Below are positions 22,021 through 33,045 of a stretch of DNA of 64,000 bases, in pieces. The translations under genes and the position numbers were made by a program. The stretch is from the NCBI RefSeq assembly GCF_027595985.1, contig NC_073312.1:13645995-13709994 (forward strand). The letters run 5' to 3'. How positions within the stretch are numbered: the first letter of the stretch is position 1; each line of letters opens with the position of its first letter. Below the pieces are notes generated by a model. It was not told where the DNA came from and searched no databases. It worked only from the letters and a program-made list of their open reading frames with translations. Source of the stretch: Sorex araneus. Taxonomy: Eukaryota > Chordata > Mammalia > Eulipotyphla > Soricidae.

Positions 22021-22236
22021 TTCTGAAATAGAAGTGAGGTAACCAAGAAGGATGGAACAGACCAAAAATACAGAAAGACAGTGGTGTACAGTCTTTAGCA
22101 CTGTGGTGAGAGTGATGAAATAACTTTGTACACCTAAATCATAGGCAGTAACATTAGAATATCCATGTCACCACAATAATGATAAAATTACACATATGCA
22201 ATTTCTGTATGTAATATATAATTTATGTATAATTTC

Positions 22237-22403
22237 TGCTGCTTTTTTGGGGGGTCACACATGGCAATGCACAGGGATTACCCCTGGCTTTGCACTCAGA
22301 AATTATGTCAGTGCTCAGGGAACCATATGGGATGCTGGGAATCGAACCCGGTCAGCCAAATGCAAGGCAAGTGCCCTACCTGCTGTGCTATCACTCCAGC
22401 CCC
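22237..22403 (-). mobile_element. SOR SINE sharing its 5' flank with the 19.37-kb SINE
   Basis: Minus-strand SOR whose head at 22400-22403 abuts the inverted 55-bp segment. Its body differs from the 19.37-kb copy at roughly 20 positions, while the shared flank differs at one. No right-hand copy of the 13-bp duplication aaaaatggaagga is found beyond its tail. Confidence 0.93.
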
Positions 22404-22458
22404 TCCTTCCATTTTTAAAGGTGGCTAATTGTAGCATCATAAAAGTATAATTTGCCTC
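22404..22458 (-). repeat. Inverted copy of the 55-bp segment at 19313-19367
   Basis: Reverse complement matches 19313-19367 at 54 of 55 positions. Similarity stops sharply at 22459, so this is not a longer segmental duplication. Confidence 0.92.
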
Positions 22459-22699
22459 AAATTTATATATACTTTTATCATAAATATCATTTATTTACAT
22501 GCACGTTAAATGAACATATACTTTTATCTCTGCCCTCAGAACATAACCACTTTCTGATTGATAAAAAATCTCAGAGAACAGAAATAAACACATCTGTTCA
22601 TTCAGCTTTATAGAGCCATGACCAAATCTCAGAAAAGATGCAAGCCAATCCACTAATATGTATGGGCACACTGATCTTACAGCTAAAAACTCTCAAGCA

Positions 22700-23424
22700 C
22701 CCTGATGAAGCTCCAGCAGCTGCACCCACATCTCACAGATGCCACCATGCCAACAAACCAACTCCACTGCTTCTCAACTAATCTCTGCAGACACCAAACC
22801 AGCAAAAATTTCAAGTACACTGATTTTCAGACAGAGAACTCTCAGGCCTTCTCGAATTGGGAGCAAGCATCCTCCCCCCATATCCTCCACTTCTGGGAGC
22901 CCTGGAAGACACACTCACAGCTGCTGTCATGTAAACTCATCAGCTCATATTTACAGATAGTAGGGTTTCTGGAGTGCACAGCCATATTTGCGGCCACATG
23001 TCACCTCCACATTCCACAATATGGACATCCCAATAGGAGCACACAAAATTAGATAGGAAAGTATCAAACTAAGATCAATAAACAAAAACAATTAAAACTA
23101 GTCTCCACTAACAACAAACATCTTAATAAATCCTCAGATAACATCTTAATGACCCCATGATGATATATAACAATTTTCACAAATTTTCTTTTACTGTAGT
23201 ATTTTTTGATAATTCCATTAGCCACTTAGTTGTAACAAGCAAAATAAAATAATTTTGTGCTCGCTAATGGAGCAGGCATGGGGGATGGTTGAAAAAAGGG
23301 AGACATGTTAGAAGAAAGGTCACAGTGGTAGTGGAATTGGTGTTGAAACACTGAATGCCCATAGGACTTGTTCTATGAACAACTGTGTAAATCATGGTGT
23401 TTAAATAAATAATTTTTAAATCTG
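22700..23424 (+). mobile_element. L1-type 3' end, probable nonautonomous or truncated LINE copy
   Basis: The right end follows the pattern seen in other L1-like tails here: 'ggtcacagtggtagtggaat', 'tggtgttgaaacactgaatg', 'gtaaatcatggtgtttaaat' and an A/T-rich tail. The left part (from about 22700) is moderately repetitive-looking, and its start cannot be fixed. No reverse transcriptase motif is present. Confidence 0.5.
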
Positions 23425-23610
23425 AGTCCAGAGAGATAGTACGGCAGGTAGGGTTCTATCCTTGCACTCGCTTCATCTACTAGGTTTTCTTCCTGGCACC
23501 ACATATGGTTCCCCTGAGCCCCCCAGGAGTAATTCCTGAGTGCAGAGCCAAGAATAAACTCTAAGCACAGATAATTGTGACCAAAACACAAAGCAAACAA
23601 CAGCAACAAA
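23425..23610 (+). mobile_element. SOR SINE
   Basis: Sense: 'gagtccagagagatagtacg', 'gcaccacatatggttcccc', 'aggagtaattcctgagtgca', (CAACAA) tail. Confidence 0.92.
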
Positions 23611-24094
23611 AATCTTTATCCAGAGAGCAAATCTTGGATAAAGAACATAAATGAGCAGGGATAATCCAAGAAGTGTGAGAGGATGAGATAGTGGCCCAGA
23701 AAACACAGCCATCTGACACGCTTTGGCTCCAAATTCACTGTTAATTCAGGTGAGAGTGTTCAGTTGGCTTAAATAATCTAGATAATTCTTCATTTTGCTC
23801 TGCTCCATAAACTCCTTTATGTGTTTTACAATTGGGCACTCAGCGAAGCTTGTCACTCTTATTAGAGAATGTGGATAGCTTCCAAAGTAATGACATTCCT
23901 CTTATCCAGTTTTATCCCTTTTAGTTCCATTTCACTTATTTTCCTTCCAGTTGGTTGCCCGGTTCAGGGCTCCAGAACCAACACTCTGTTTCGACCCATT
24001 TTACAATTGAACCTCAGTGAGCTTCCCTGTCAAACATTGATTTTGCACATGATTCTGGCTTTGGTTAGATTAATGTCAAACTTATAAAAGGTAA
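23611..24094. other. No gene seen
   Basis: Unique-looking sequence. Confidence 0.5.
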
Positions 24095-24245
24095 CAGAAG
24101 GAACTGGATAGATACAATGGGTAAGGTGCTTGCCTTGCACCCAGCAGATCTGGGGTTCAATCCCTAGCACCCATATAGTCCCCTGAGTTTTAACAGAAAT
24201 GATACCTGAGTACTGAGCCAGAAGTAAGCTATAAGAACTGCTCTG
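24095..24245 (+). mobile_element. SOR SINE (old)
   Basis: Sense, 3' end decayed: 'ggtgcttgccttgcaccc', 'ggggttcaatccctagcacc', 'gagccagaagtaagc'. Confidence 0.88.
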
Positions 24246-24889
24246 TAAGAACAGCCTCTTGCAATTAATCTTAAACTACATGACTGCAAAAAAATAAGTA
24301 CCAGAAAGGTTCCCATTCTTCAATCTGTCTGTAGAGAAAAAAATATTTTTGAACCAAAATGAGCTAAAAATTCAAATGAAATGACAGGCTAAATCCAATC
24401 AACCCACAAGAGTAAAACTAAGGTGGATCTCCTCAATAACAACCAGTTTGTGGTTAAACAAACCATTCAAATGCAGTAGCAGAAAACAATGACCATTTTT
24501 TAAATTCACCAGTATATGGTTTTGTCCTCTTCTCTGAGTGGGCTTGGTTGTTTTTCTTCTGATTACTGCTACACAACTGAACTGTGCAGAGAGGCTATCT
24601 CGAGGCTGGTTGATCTAGAAGGATGTCTCCTCTGTGCCTGGCAGTTGAAAGCTCTCTGCTAGGACAACTTGTTCTCTGCAAAGCTTCCCATTTGCCAAAG
24701 CCTCAAGAGAACACTCCAATAGGCAAGCAGTTTTCTGCTTGCTTCATTTACCAATGCCCAAAGTCGAATGGCTAATCAAGACTCAAGGGTGGACAAGCAG
24801 ACTCTACTTCTTAATGAGTTATCTGCAAGAGTACAAGGAGGTGAATGTGGAAAGGGGAAGGACAGTGGTCACTCTGATAACCTATCGTA
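24246..24889. other. No gene seen
   Basis: Unique-looking sequence. Confidence 0.5.
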
Positions 24890-25040
24890 ATATCATACAG
24901 TGTATTTTGTTCAGTTCCCAGGGCAGCCTGGATGGAACATTTCTTTCCATTGTGTGGATGAAAACACTGAGGCACCAAGACGTGAAATATAACCAGTCTA
25001 TGGTTACATCACACACTGGTAGCAGAGCTGAGATTTAGAG
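24890..25040 (-). repeat. MIR SINE
   Basis: Antisense MIR: 'tgtggatgaaaacactgagg', 'tggttacatcacacactgg', 'agcagagctgagattt'. Confidence 0.75.
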
Positions 25041-25865
25041 TTTGTTCTGAGTTGCTCTGAAGCTTACATTTTTCATCATGCTGCTTTGTGCTGAACCCAA
25101 GTTCTGACCAGTTGCTAGCAGGTGACTAATCTGAATTCAAGACTTTTTCCCCCCTCCCTCTGTACAGGCGGTAGTCTCAGCCTGTGTTTATCAAATATTT
25201 TCAAAATATTTTGCAAAGCTTATTTTCATTACCAGTTCAATAAAACCTCAAGCCCCAGATGTGGTTAGCTGGGCTCTCTCCTGAACTTTCAAGCCTGAGG
25301 CATTTTATGGTAATGCAGCCTCTACTCCAACTCCTCCTTGACATTCCTTCCCTGCTTATAAACAGAGAAGTGTCTTCTTCTTCTTTTTTTTTTGAAGGCA
25401 CAAATTCTGCTGCAGGTTCTGGCCTTGGAAGAAGCAAGAACCCCAGGGCTGAGGCACAGACCCCTCTGCATATAAGACAGCACAGCCGCAGGGTGGCAGG
25501 GGTTGGGGGCAAGGCCCACTTCCAGGGGTGCTGCTTCTGTGAATAGAGAAGTGACCATAATAAGAACCCTTCATGATAAATTAGGGACCACACCAAAAAA
25601 GAGGGCTGACCCCAGCCAGCACAGCTGTAGAGTGGGTCCCTGTATACCTCTCAAAGATGTGTTTTCCCTGTGTTCTTCCCACTGCTCTGGCCTTTTACAC
25701 CTCCCCTTTTCTCTTTCTATCCCATCCTTTTCTTTATTAGGGACACCCACCCTTCCATTTCATACAATCCAAACATCCTGTCCTGTGCTCCCCACTCCCT
25801 GCCTTATTTTGACCGAGGAAGAATGCGGTGGAAAAAAGGTCCAAAAGGTGCCTTTGACTACAGTC
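25041..25865. other. No gene seen
   Basis: Unique-looking, with a CTT/T-rich run near 25375-25395. Open frames cross it on both strands but show no domain and no splice evidence. Confidence 0.45.
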
Positions 25866-25883
25866 AAAAAGATAGAGAATCTA

Positions 25884-26076
25884 TGGGGCCGGAGCGATAG
25901 CACAGCGGGTAGGGCGTTTGCCTTGCATGCGGCCGATCCGGGTTCGATCCCCGGCATCCCATATGGTCCCCCAAGCACCGCCAGGAGTAATTCCTGAGTG
26001 CAGAGCCAGGAGTAACCCCTGAGCATCGCTGGGTGTGACCCAAAAAGCAAAAAAAAAATAAATAAAAAAATAAAGA
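25884..26076 (+). mobile_element. SOR SINE, young full-length copy
   Basis: The most consensus-like SOR in the window: 'gccggagcgatagcacagcg', intact box A/B ('gcgggtagggcgtttgcc', 'ccgggttcgatccccggc') and 'gtgtgacccaaaaagc' with an (AATA)-rich tail. Perfect 18-bp target-site duplication aaaaagatagagaatcta at 25866-25883 and 26077-26094. Intact RNA polymerase III box B makes it the best candidate for a recently active source or offspring. Confidence 0.98.
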
Positions 26077-26094
26077 AAAAAGATAGAGAATCTA

Positions 26095-27001
26095 GTCGAT
26101 AAATGAAATGACACTGGCTAACTTTGAGGGAATAAAAACATTTTTTTTTTCACTTACATATATTATAATTCTGCTCTGAAGTCTCCCATGGAGTAGGAAT
26201 GGATTTATCTTCATCTGACAATTTTATGACTCAAATCAGCCATTTCTGTTCATTTATCTGCTTTAAAATGCAACTAAAGGACCACACTGCTTTAGCAGAA
26301 GCCCAGCAAGTCCCTCAACTTAGAATCCTCATAATATGTCTGCTGCCCAGCTTGGCTCTTGGGGCCTTCTGCTTAAGCTTACCTCATGAATGACCATTAT
26401 TCAACAACAGTAAATGAGACTGTAATAATTTTTTTAAGGTGCTTGAATTTTTTTCTTCTTAAAGATTTATTAAAGCTCCTCCAAGGCTGTTTTTATAAAA
26501 CCCAGCCTTGGAGTGGCTGACCTTAAAAATGTGTTTATCTAAGCTATATTCCCCCAAATGTTGACCAACAGGATAAATAATTTATTTAATGTTTCCTTAA
26601 ATATTATTTTGTTTGGTTTCAGCCCAAAGTAGAAATTTCTTCTCCCAAAAAAGAACACTGTCTCATTTTTATACACAATGGAAACATGCAGAGGGGGTAG
26701 GCAAATAAAGGAAATATCATTTTCTACAAAGTTTAACTGAAGGAGAACTGGTTCATCCAGAAGCTTCAGAATAAATGTTGTGACATTAGAGTGTCAAATT
26801 AGAAGCTGGGGCTTCAGTTGATGATTATATGGTGATGTTGAGTATTTCCTTATGCTGGCTAGAAAATAAATATTCACAAGCCAACAGAGCAAGTCAGATG
26901 CAAAGGACTGATTAATAGAAAAATGTTCTCACTCTAACTATGAGTAACTCAAGGGCTGAACTATGTGAATAACAAAAGTGATGCTCCATGAATTTGGTAA
27001 A
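26095..27001. other. Non-repetitive AT-rich block, candidate conserved noncoding DNA
   Basis: About 900 bp without simple repeats or recognised transposons. The part at 26440-26640 has a slow-evolving look (phased A/T motifs, 'ataaataatttatttaatg'). This is impression only; no coding potential is seen. Confidence 0.35.
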
Positions 27002-27327
27002 TCTTGGCATGGCTAAATTGGAATGGTCCTTCAGGAGAACTTGCTAAAAGTTCAGGATTCTCTGTAGAATCATCCCTGTATCCATAGTAGTAGTCATCCT
27101 GGAATTTCATCCCTGAGCTGTAGAGGTGAGTCTTTCCCTAGGATCCACTTGGGACCCTCTGATGGGGTCTTGGCATGGCTACATTGGAATGGTCCTTCAG
27201 GAGAACTTGCTAAAAGTTCAGAATTCTCTGTAGAATCATCCTTGCATCCATAGTACTAGTCATCCTGGAATTTCATCCCTGAGCCATAGAGGTGAGTCTT
27301 TCCCTAGGATTCACTTGGGACCCTCTG
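27002..27327 (+). repeat. 166-bp direct tandem duplication
   Basis: Two adjacent copies, 27002-27167 and 27168-27327, both starting tcttggcatggct and ending ttgggaccctct. Only about ten differences are seen by eye, so the duplication is fairly recent. Neither copy shows repeat or coding homology. Confidence 0.95.
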
Positions 27328-27384
27328 GTCAAATTGCACATGGGCTCTGCCTGCCCAGTGATAATAGTAATAATCCTTGGGAAG

Positions 27385-27621
27385 TTTTTTTTTTTTTCAG
27401 GGAATAGAGCTTCCCAACTAGTGCACAGGAGGCCAAGGGTCCCCACCTGTGATTCTTGACTAACCTGGCTGGTGGTTCAGTGCAAGGACCTTGGGTTGTG
27501 GTGCTGGGGACCTCCAGGGTCACACCTGAAGGTACTTGAGCAACCACGTGGTGACGAGTATTGCACCAGGTTGGGTGCATGCCTAGCATTCTTCCTAGCT
27601 TCTGTACTGTCTCCTATGTCC
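27385..27621 (-). mobile_element. Second type of tRNA-like SINE, with target-site duplication
   Basis: Minus-strand insertion with a T-run (27385-27397) as its A-tail. The body differs from standard SOR ('gcttcccaactagtgcaca', 'ggctggtggttcagtgcaag'), although its right end still recalls a SINE head. Direct repeats aatccttgggaag (27372-27384) and aatccttaggaga (27622-27634) bound it. Confidence 0.7.
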
Positions 27622-27654
27622 AATCCTTAGGAGATTTTAAAATAAAAATAGAAA

Positions 27655-27815
27655 GCAGGCCGGAATGATAGTAAGGAAGGTTGGATGTTTGCTCTGCACC
27701 TGGCCAACCTGATTTTGATCCCCAGCATCCCATATGGTCCCTCACGCCCCACCAGGAGCGATCCTTTGAACACAGGACCAGGAGTAAGCCCTGAGTGCTG
27801 CCAGAATGTGGCCTC
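27655..27815 (+). mobile_element. SOR SINE
   Basis: Sense: 'gcaggccggaatgatag', 'tttgctctgcacctggcc', 'catcccatatggtccctc', 'accaggagtaagccctga'. Confidence 0.9.
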
Positions 27816-28424
27816 TGGGTCAGAGAGCTCAACGGAAAGCAGAGGCTGTCAGGAGAAATGCTACCTAAAGACAAAGGAGACAAAAGAAAGGAGAGCAGAA
27901 GCAATGGCTTTATCAAGGCTATGGCAGTTCTGCAGTCCAGCAGGCCATACCCACAAACCCCGCTCTTGCCTAACCTGGCTAGGATCTGTGCTGGCACAAA
28001 CCAAAGAGAAAAAAACTGACCCCAGTGTGCCCTGCAAGTCACCCTATCCCCATGGGATGCTTGTTTGCTTGCCCTCAATTTTCTGTTGGTAACTTTAGAT
28101 GGATGGCTCGCTTCCAACCTGGCTTCAGAGCTGTGTCGCAGTCTGCTCACCCTTTCCAGTGACAAGTTCTATGTAGTTTCAGAATGGCAGGTGTGTCGTT
28201 AGATTCTCTCCAGACAGAAAGTAAAACACATTTTCTATAACTAGTGATTGCCTGAAAGCAATCTTGCAGATTTCAGAACATATCTTTGGATGAACATTAA
28301 ACATGGATGTTGCTCAATGACCTGGGAATTCTCACCCTTTAAGTACAATTATGAAACAAGTCTGTGAAGGCTCATCTGGGCTCCAGCTGGAGTCATACTT
28401 AGCCTTTTCAAACCGTTATCTTTA
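27816..28424. other. No gene seen
   Basis: Unique-looking sequence. Confidence 0.5.
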
Positions 28425-28650
28425 AATGATTGCTACATGCCAGGCATTGTGAGTGCTCTCGGTGGACCATCTCATTAAAGTCCCCCAGGCCCTTCTGCAG
28501 TTAGTCTCCAGAGGCTGAAACCATTGCTCTGCTTTTCACAGATAAGGGAGAGATTAGTTCAGAAGTTTGCTCAAGGGTGCATAGTTAATAGTTCTGGAAG
28601 CTAAATGAGAATCCAGGTCTGTGATATGATATCCATATCAGTCCCCCCAC
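28425..28650 (-). repeat. MIR SINE
   Basis: Antisense MIR: 'gccaggcattgtgagtgct', 'ttcacagataagggag', 'agttctggaagctaaatgag'. Confidence 0.75.
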
Positions 28651-28808
28651 TCCTCAAAAAATCCTGGTCACTATGCCAAGGAGTAAAATAAAAGGGTGAG
28701 CCCAAGAGGTACTCATGGGAAGTCACAGACAGCAAAGAACATTGGGTGTACATCAGACTGTATCAGATGCACGTGACCTCAGTTCCCTTACACTTAGGCC
28801 TCAATTCT

Positions 28809-29170
28809 TTTTTTTTTAATTTTTAAAATTTTATTGAATCACTGTGAGATAGTTACAAGCTTTCATGTTTGGGTCACAATCTCACAATGATCAAACACCC
28901 ATCCCTCCACCAGTGCACATTCCCCACCACCAGTATCCCACTGCCTCTGTGGCAGACAATATTCCCCATACTCTCTACTTTTGGGCATTATAGCTTGCAA
29001 CACAGACACTGAGAGGTCATCACGTTTAGTCCATTATCTACTTTCGGCATGCATCTCCCATCCCAACTGGTTCCTCCAGCCATCATTTTCTTAGTGATCC
29101 TTTCTCTATTCCATCTGCCTTCTCCCCTCCACTCATGGAGCAGTCTTCCAGCTATGGGGCAAACCCCCTG
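28809..29170 (-). mobile_element. L1 3' end with target-site duplication
   Basis: 5'-truncated minus-strand L1. The T-rich left end is the A-tail, followed by 'gaatcactgtgagatagtta', 'ccaccagtgcacattcccca' and 'ccattatctactttcggc'. 15-bp duplication (14/15): ttaggcctcaattct at 28794-28808 and ttaggcttcaattct at 29171-29185. Confidence 0.96.
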
Positions 29171-29199
29171 TTAGGCTTCAATTCTAAAGGAATTGAATG

Positions 29200-29560
29200 A
29201 AGGACCTTCTGATACTTCCATACCCAGACCTTCAGCTTCTGTTGCTTCTCTCTCAGATTCCAAGCCTAATTTTAAGTCAATCAGGGTAGACCTGATGAAG
29301 TTTAGGGTTCTAGAGGGTGAGTGGCATCTTGCATGTTTCAGCTCCACCAAGGTTCAGGGAAATAGAGCCTGATGTAAATCTAACAAGACCAGCATAAGAA
29401 TAACCCCACCTGAGCCCCACCTAAATCCCAGAATAGTGAAGAACTCATGCTGTTATGTTAAGTAGTCACATTTGGGGATGATCCATGATCTATCACTACG
29501 TTAGCAATAGATTATTTGTAGCAATGGGTTATTATACAGCTAATAGCAACAAATCAGTAT
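29200..29560 (+). mobile_element. MaLR/MLT1-like LTR fragment
   Basis: Old LTR-like sequence ending 'agtagtcacatttgggga', 'cgttagcaatagattat' and 'gggttattatacagctaat', close to the typical end of MLT1-type LTRs. No coding sequence. Confidence 0.5.
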
Positions 29561-31000
29561 ACAGCTCATGTATTACCTCACTTGGTGATTGGGAGGATTA
29601 AACAGGCTCTTCTACTTAGAATCAAGGACTCCTAGAAAAGTGCTGGGCATTCACACATTCAGAACATGTTTATGGAGCAAGCACTTCCTACCCCACACTG
29701 CTCTCAGCCATGATGAGTCTGGGGAGAGCAAATGCAAAGTTCCTGCCTGTCAGGTTTACTGTGCAAGAGCAAGGACAATGAATATACAAAAATAAATTAT
29801 TCCATGTCAAGTACTGCTGGCTGCTACGTGGCAACTCTGCACTGTTTGTGTGTGTGATGATGCCCACACCCCGGGCTTGTGCACCCTTTCACAGGGGGCA
29901 CTTAGAGTGGTTTCCATTGGCGGGAAGACCCACACAGATGCCTGAATGGTCTGGGGAAGTGAGTCTGCCCTGGTGCACCTTCGACTCCTCTAACTCACTC
30001 CATTCCCAGTATGCAGCTTGGTCATTTGTTTTCTTTTGGTCTGTGTCCACTGTCCAGGACTCCCATGGTCAGAGAGAGGCAGCAGCTGGCACCCAGGAGG
30101 TGTTGGGAGGATACCCGCTCACTCGCTGACTGTGCCAACTCCTGAGCTGAGTTCAAACTTCAATGGAGTGGTTAAAGCCAAGAGGCAAAACACGGGCCCC
30201 ATACATGGCAGCTCCTCGCTGCAGACCTTCAGAGCGTGGAGCAGCTTCCTGCTGACTCAGTGGCCACATAACCCTAGCCCCCACCCGGCAATACGGTTCT
30301 GGTAGAGACGGGGTATGGACCCTTCCTACAATCAACCACCCAAGCCCTGTGACCTGCATTCAGCTTGGCAACCTTAAAGGCCATGTCAGATGCCCAGCCT
30401 GTGGAAGCCCTGCCTTCCAGGGCTCAGTTGCTGAGGGAAATCCCCTCCCAGCACCCCACACAGACCCCTGAGCTGACACTTTTGTGACTGTCACCAAAAA
30501 GACACTCCCTGTCCTGCACTTGCACTGCTCTCCTGAGAGGCAGGGACCAAGGGCTCTGGGGAGGGGAAATCCGGGGGCTCCAGAGCAGCTTTTTTCCTCC
30601 TCCCAGGTGCCCAATCGCAACTTCCAGAGAGGTCTCTGTGGGAGGAAGCCTGATGAAGTAGGGAACTCTCCCCGTCTTCCTCACTGAGCTTCCCCCAGAA
30701 ATGAGTTTGCCTCTTGCAAGCCGCTGTAGTTAATTTAACGTAGTACGCAGTCTTGGCAGCGCACAGTCTTGGGGGCCTCTGGGCTGGGTTCCCCCTCTGC
30801 TCTTCTCTCAAAACTCTTCTTCATTCTTCCTGACCAGAGAGCTGGGGGCTGGCTGGCCCCCCACATTCCACAAAGGGGCCTTCGCTGCCCTGGGAGAGCA
30901 AGTTCCTGTCGGGGCATCCCCATGGCTCCTTCTCCCTCTCTCCCTCTGCCTCCTTCTCTCTCCCTCTCTCTCTCTCCCCGCCTCTCCTGCAGCTGCTCCT
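29561..31000. other. 1.4 kb without gene
   Basis: A weak L2-like trace near 29640-29800 ('tttatggagcaagcacttcc'), GC-richer unique sequence after 29840, and a CT-rich low-complexity run at 30921-30982. Open frames occur on both strands because of the GC content, but none carries a domain I know. Confidence 0.45.
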
Positions 31001-31345
31001 GGTTCAAGCTGCTGCCTGCCCTGGCTAATAATGCCTTGTCACGCAGCGACAGAATTATGGTCTCACACTGGTTTCACATGTCACAAATAATTGCGCTCCT
31101 TGCGCATCATATTGAAGTTGTCAGGACTCTCTTGCGCCTATAATTTGTGTGAGTCGATCATACTTTGGTAAATCAGCAGGTCACGACCTGCGGCCTGTAG
31201 CCTGAGTTGCTGGCTGAGAACGACCTACAAATCTCGTGACAGGGACAACAGAGAGGGCATGAACTGCTCAATGGCTCATGTCTGTCAGCGCCACTGAGAG
31301 GGGCTCTTTCCTTTCACCGTCCCTTTAAAGGGGCTCGCAGGGTAA
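31001..31345. promoter_or_regulatory. Candidate conserved noncoding / enhancer-like block
   Basis: Non-repetitive, with closely packed TAAT, ATAATT and ATCAT motifs (for example 'ctaataatgccttgtcac', 'acaaataattgcgctcc'), a near-palindromic CAGGTCACGACCTG at 31177-31190 and a perfect SRF-type CArg box CCTTTAAAGG at 31322-31331. Function is inferred from motif content only. Confidence 0.3.
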
Positions 31346-31449
31346 CGCTGCCATCCTGTGTGACTTTCTTCATGTGTTTTTATCCCCACCCCACTCTAGT
31401 TTGGGGGTTTTGTATTTTTAAACAATTTGTGGTATTTCTAATATGTGCT

Positions 31450-31467
31450 TTCTTTCTTTCTTTCTTT

Positions 31468-31549
<82 letters not shown>

Positions 31550-31558
31550 TTCCTTCCT
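31450..31558. repeat. (TTTC)n microsatellite
   Basis: About 25 TTTC units with one early interruption, ending in three TTCC units. Confidence 0.98.
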
Positions 31559-32032
31559 AAGATATGGTGATGCCAAACTCAAGCATCATTCTTCCATGTG
31601 TTTTGAATAAAAACTCCAGCATCTGTGACAAAGCCAGCAGACCTCACGGGGTGGCAGGCCAAACCACACTTCCCTCTGGCCGCAGTAAGGGTTAACTCCC
31701 TCTGGCAGCTTTATGAGCTCCTTGGCTAACACTTTATTGGGTAACACGTTCACAAATAGTGTTTCTGAGCCTTTGTTTTCATTAAGGTACAACATGTCCC
31801 ATCAAGTCGCATTGAATTCACTGCTTCATACTTTATGGGCGCGCACGCTGACGGAGGCCCTCTGTATCGGCAAAGAGGGTAAAGAAGTTCAAGCTGCTTT
31901 TATTACCCGTGATCTTCATCCAGAGGGTTTCTAAATAAAATAGTTTAAATAAAAGAAGAAAGATAGCCAGGCTTATGTGCTGCAGATACAGGGGGATGAT
32001 GGGGCTGTGTTGTTCAAGGACCAAATGGTTTG
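31559..32032. other. No gene seen
   Basis: Unique-looking sequence. Confidence 0.5.
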
Positions 32033-32222
32033 GGGGCCAGAGAGATAGTGCAGTGGGGAAGATGCTTGCCTAAAACACAGTCGATCTGGGGTTCAAATCC
32101 CAATACGGCATATGGTCTCCTGAGCACCGCCAGGAGTTATCCTTGAGCACAGGGTCAAGAGAAAGCCCTGTGCATAGCTGAGTGTTGTCCAACCCCACAC
32201 GCCAACCCCCCGCCCACCCCAA
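32033..32222 (+). mobile_element. SOR SINE
   Basis: Sense: 'gggggccagagagatagtgc', 'atacggcatatggtctcctg', 'caccgccaggagttatcctt', C/A-rich end. Confidence 0.92.
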
Positions 32223-32925
32223 AGTGGTTTTAGGTGGGTCTGTTTCCAGGGAATCTGGTATTGCTTAGGGGACCGTCTCTATGTAAGGAAGAGGGGAGGG
32301 TGGTGTGGATGTGGACTTGGGTCCACTCTGGAAGCAGTTGCTCATTGGGAAGTTGACCCCGCTCCTGCAGAGAAGCACCAGTGGGCTGGCCCTTCAGAAG
32401 GCAGGTGACCACATCGGCCTTCCTTCCCTTGGATGCGAGGGAGTTAGGACAACACCATTTGGGATGCAAGAGCAGGTGTAGGGGCAACCAGTGGACTGGA
32501 ATCGAAGCGAACCACGCTCTCCCTCGACTCAGCATGTGTATTTCATTTCTGAAGACAGCGACCAAAGGGCCATGAAGCGGGGATAATTAGCATACACACA
32601 AACAATGCAGAGTTGCTAGGGACGACACAAAGCCAAGTTGTTCCACTGCCGGGTCCTTTATCCCTCGCCTCGGTTGCCGGTTTCATAGGCAAAGACTGTT
32701 ACGCTGCTTACATTGCAAACAGGCCTCTCACTTTAGATCTGACTTACGGCTCATCACCTGGTTAGGGTGGGGAGACAGGTAGGCCTGGGAATGGGGGAGG
32801 GAAAGGTTGTGTCCAGATTATGTCTGAACACCTCGGGGCCCTAGCCGAGGCATGTTTAACATGAATCTGGAGGAGGGTGGACTCCAGCTTCGCCATCTAG
32901 CTCTCGTTGCTGAAAAGAGGTTAGT
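32223..32925. other. No gene seen
   Basis: Unique-looking sequence, including a repeat-free block at 32570-32780 that could be conserved noncoding DNA. Confidence 0.4.
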
Positions 32926-33045
32926 GGGAAACACAGGCAGAATACATGGGTTCAGATCCACCTCCAGATGCCTTAGTGACCTTGGTAAAGTTGCCACAAC
33001 TCTCTCATCTGCATTTCGCCCAGACGGTGCTGAGTATGACTGAAT
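32926..33045 (+). repeat. MIR SINE
   Basis: Sense MIR fragment: 'catgggttcagatccacct', 'ccttagtgaccttggtaaag', 'caactctctcatctgca'. Confidence 0.65.

Noticed and set aside
25886..25960. Possible tRNA gene (box A/B present)
   Set aside because: The box A/B match belongs to the tRNA-like head of a SOR SINE with a full SINE body, A-rich tail and target-site duplication. It has no tRNA cloverleaf end.
26995..27330. CRISPR-like or satellite array
   Set aside because: Only two copies of 166 bp, directly abutting, in a mammalian genome. This is a simple tandem duplication.
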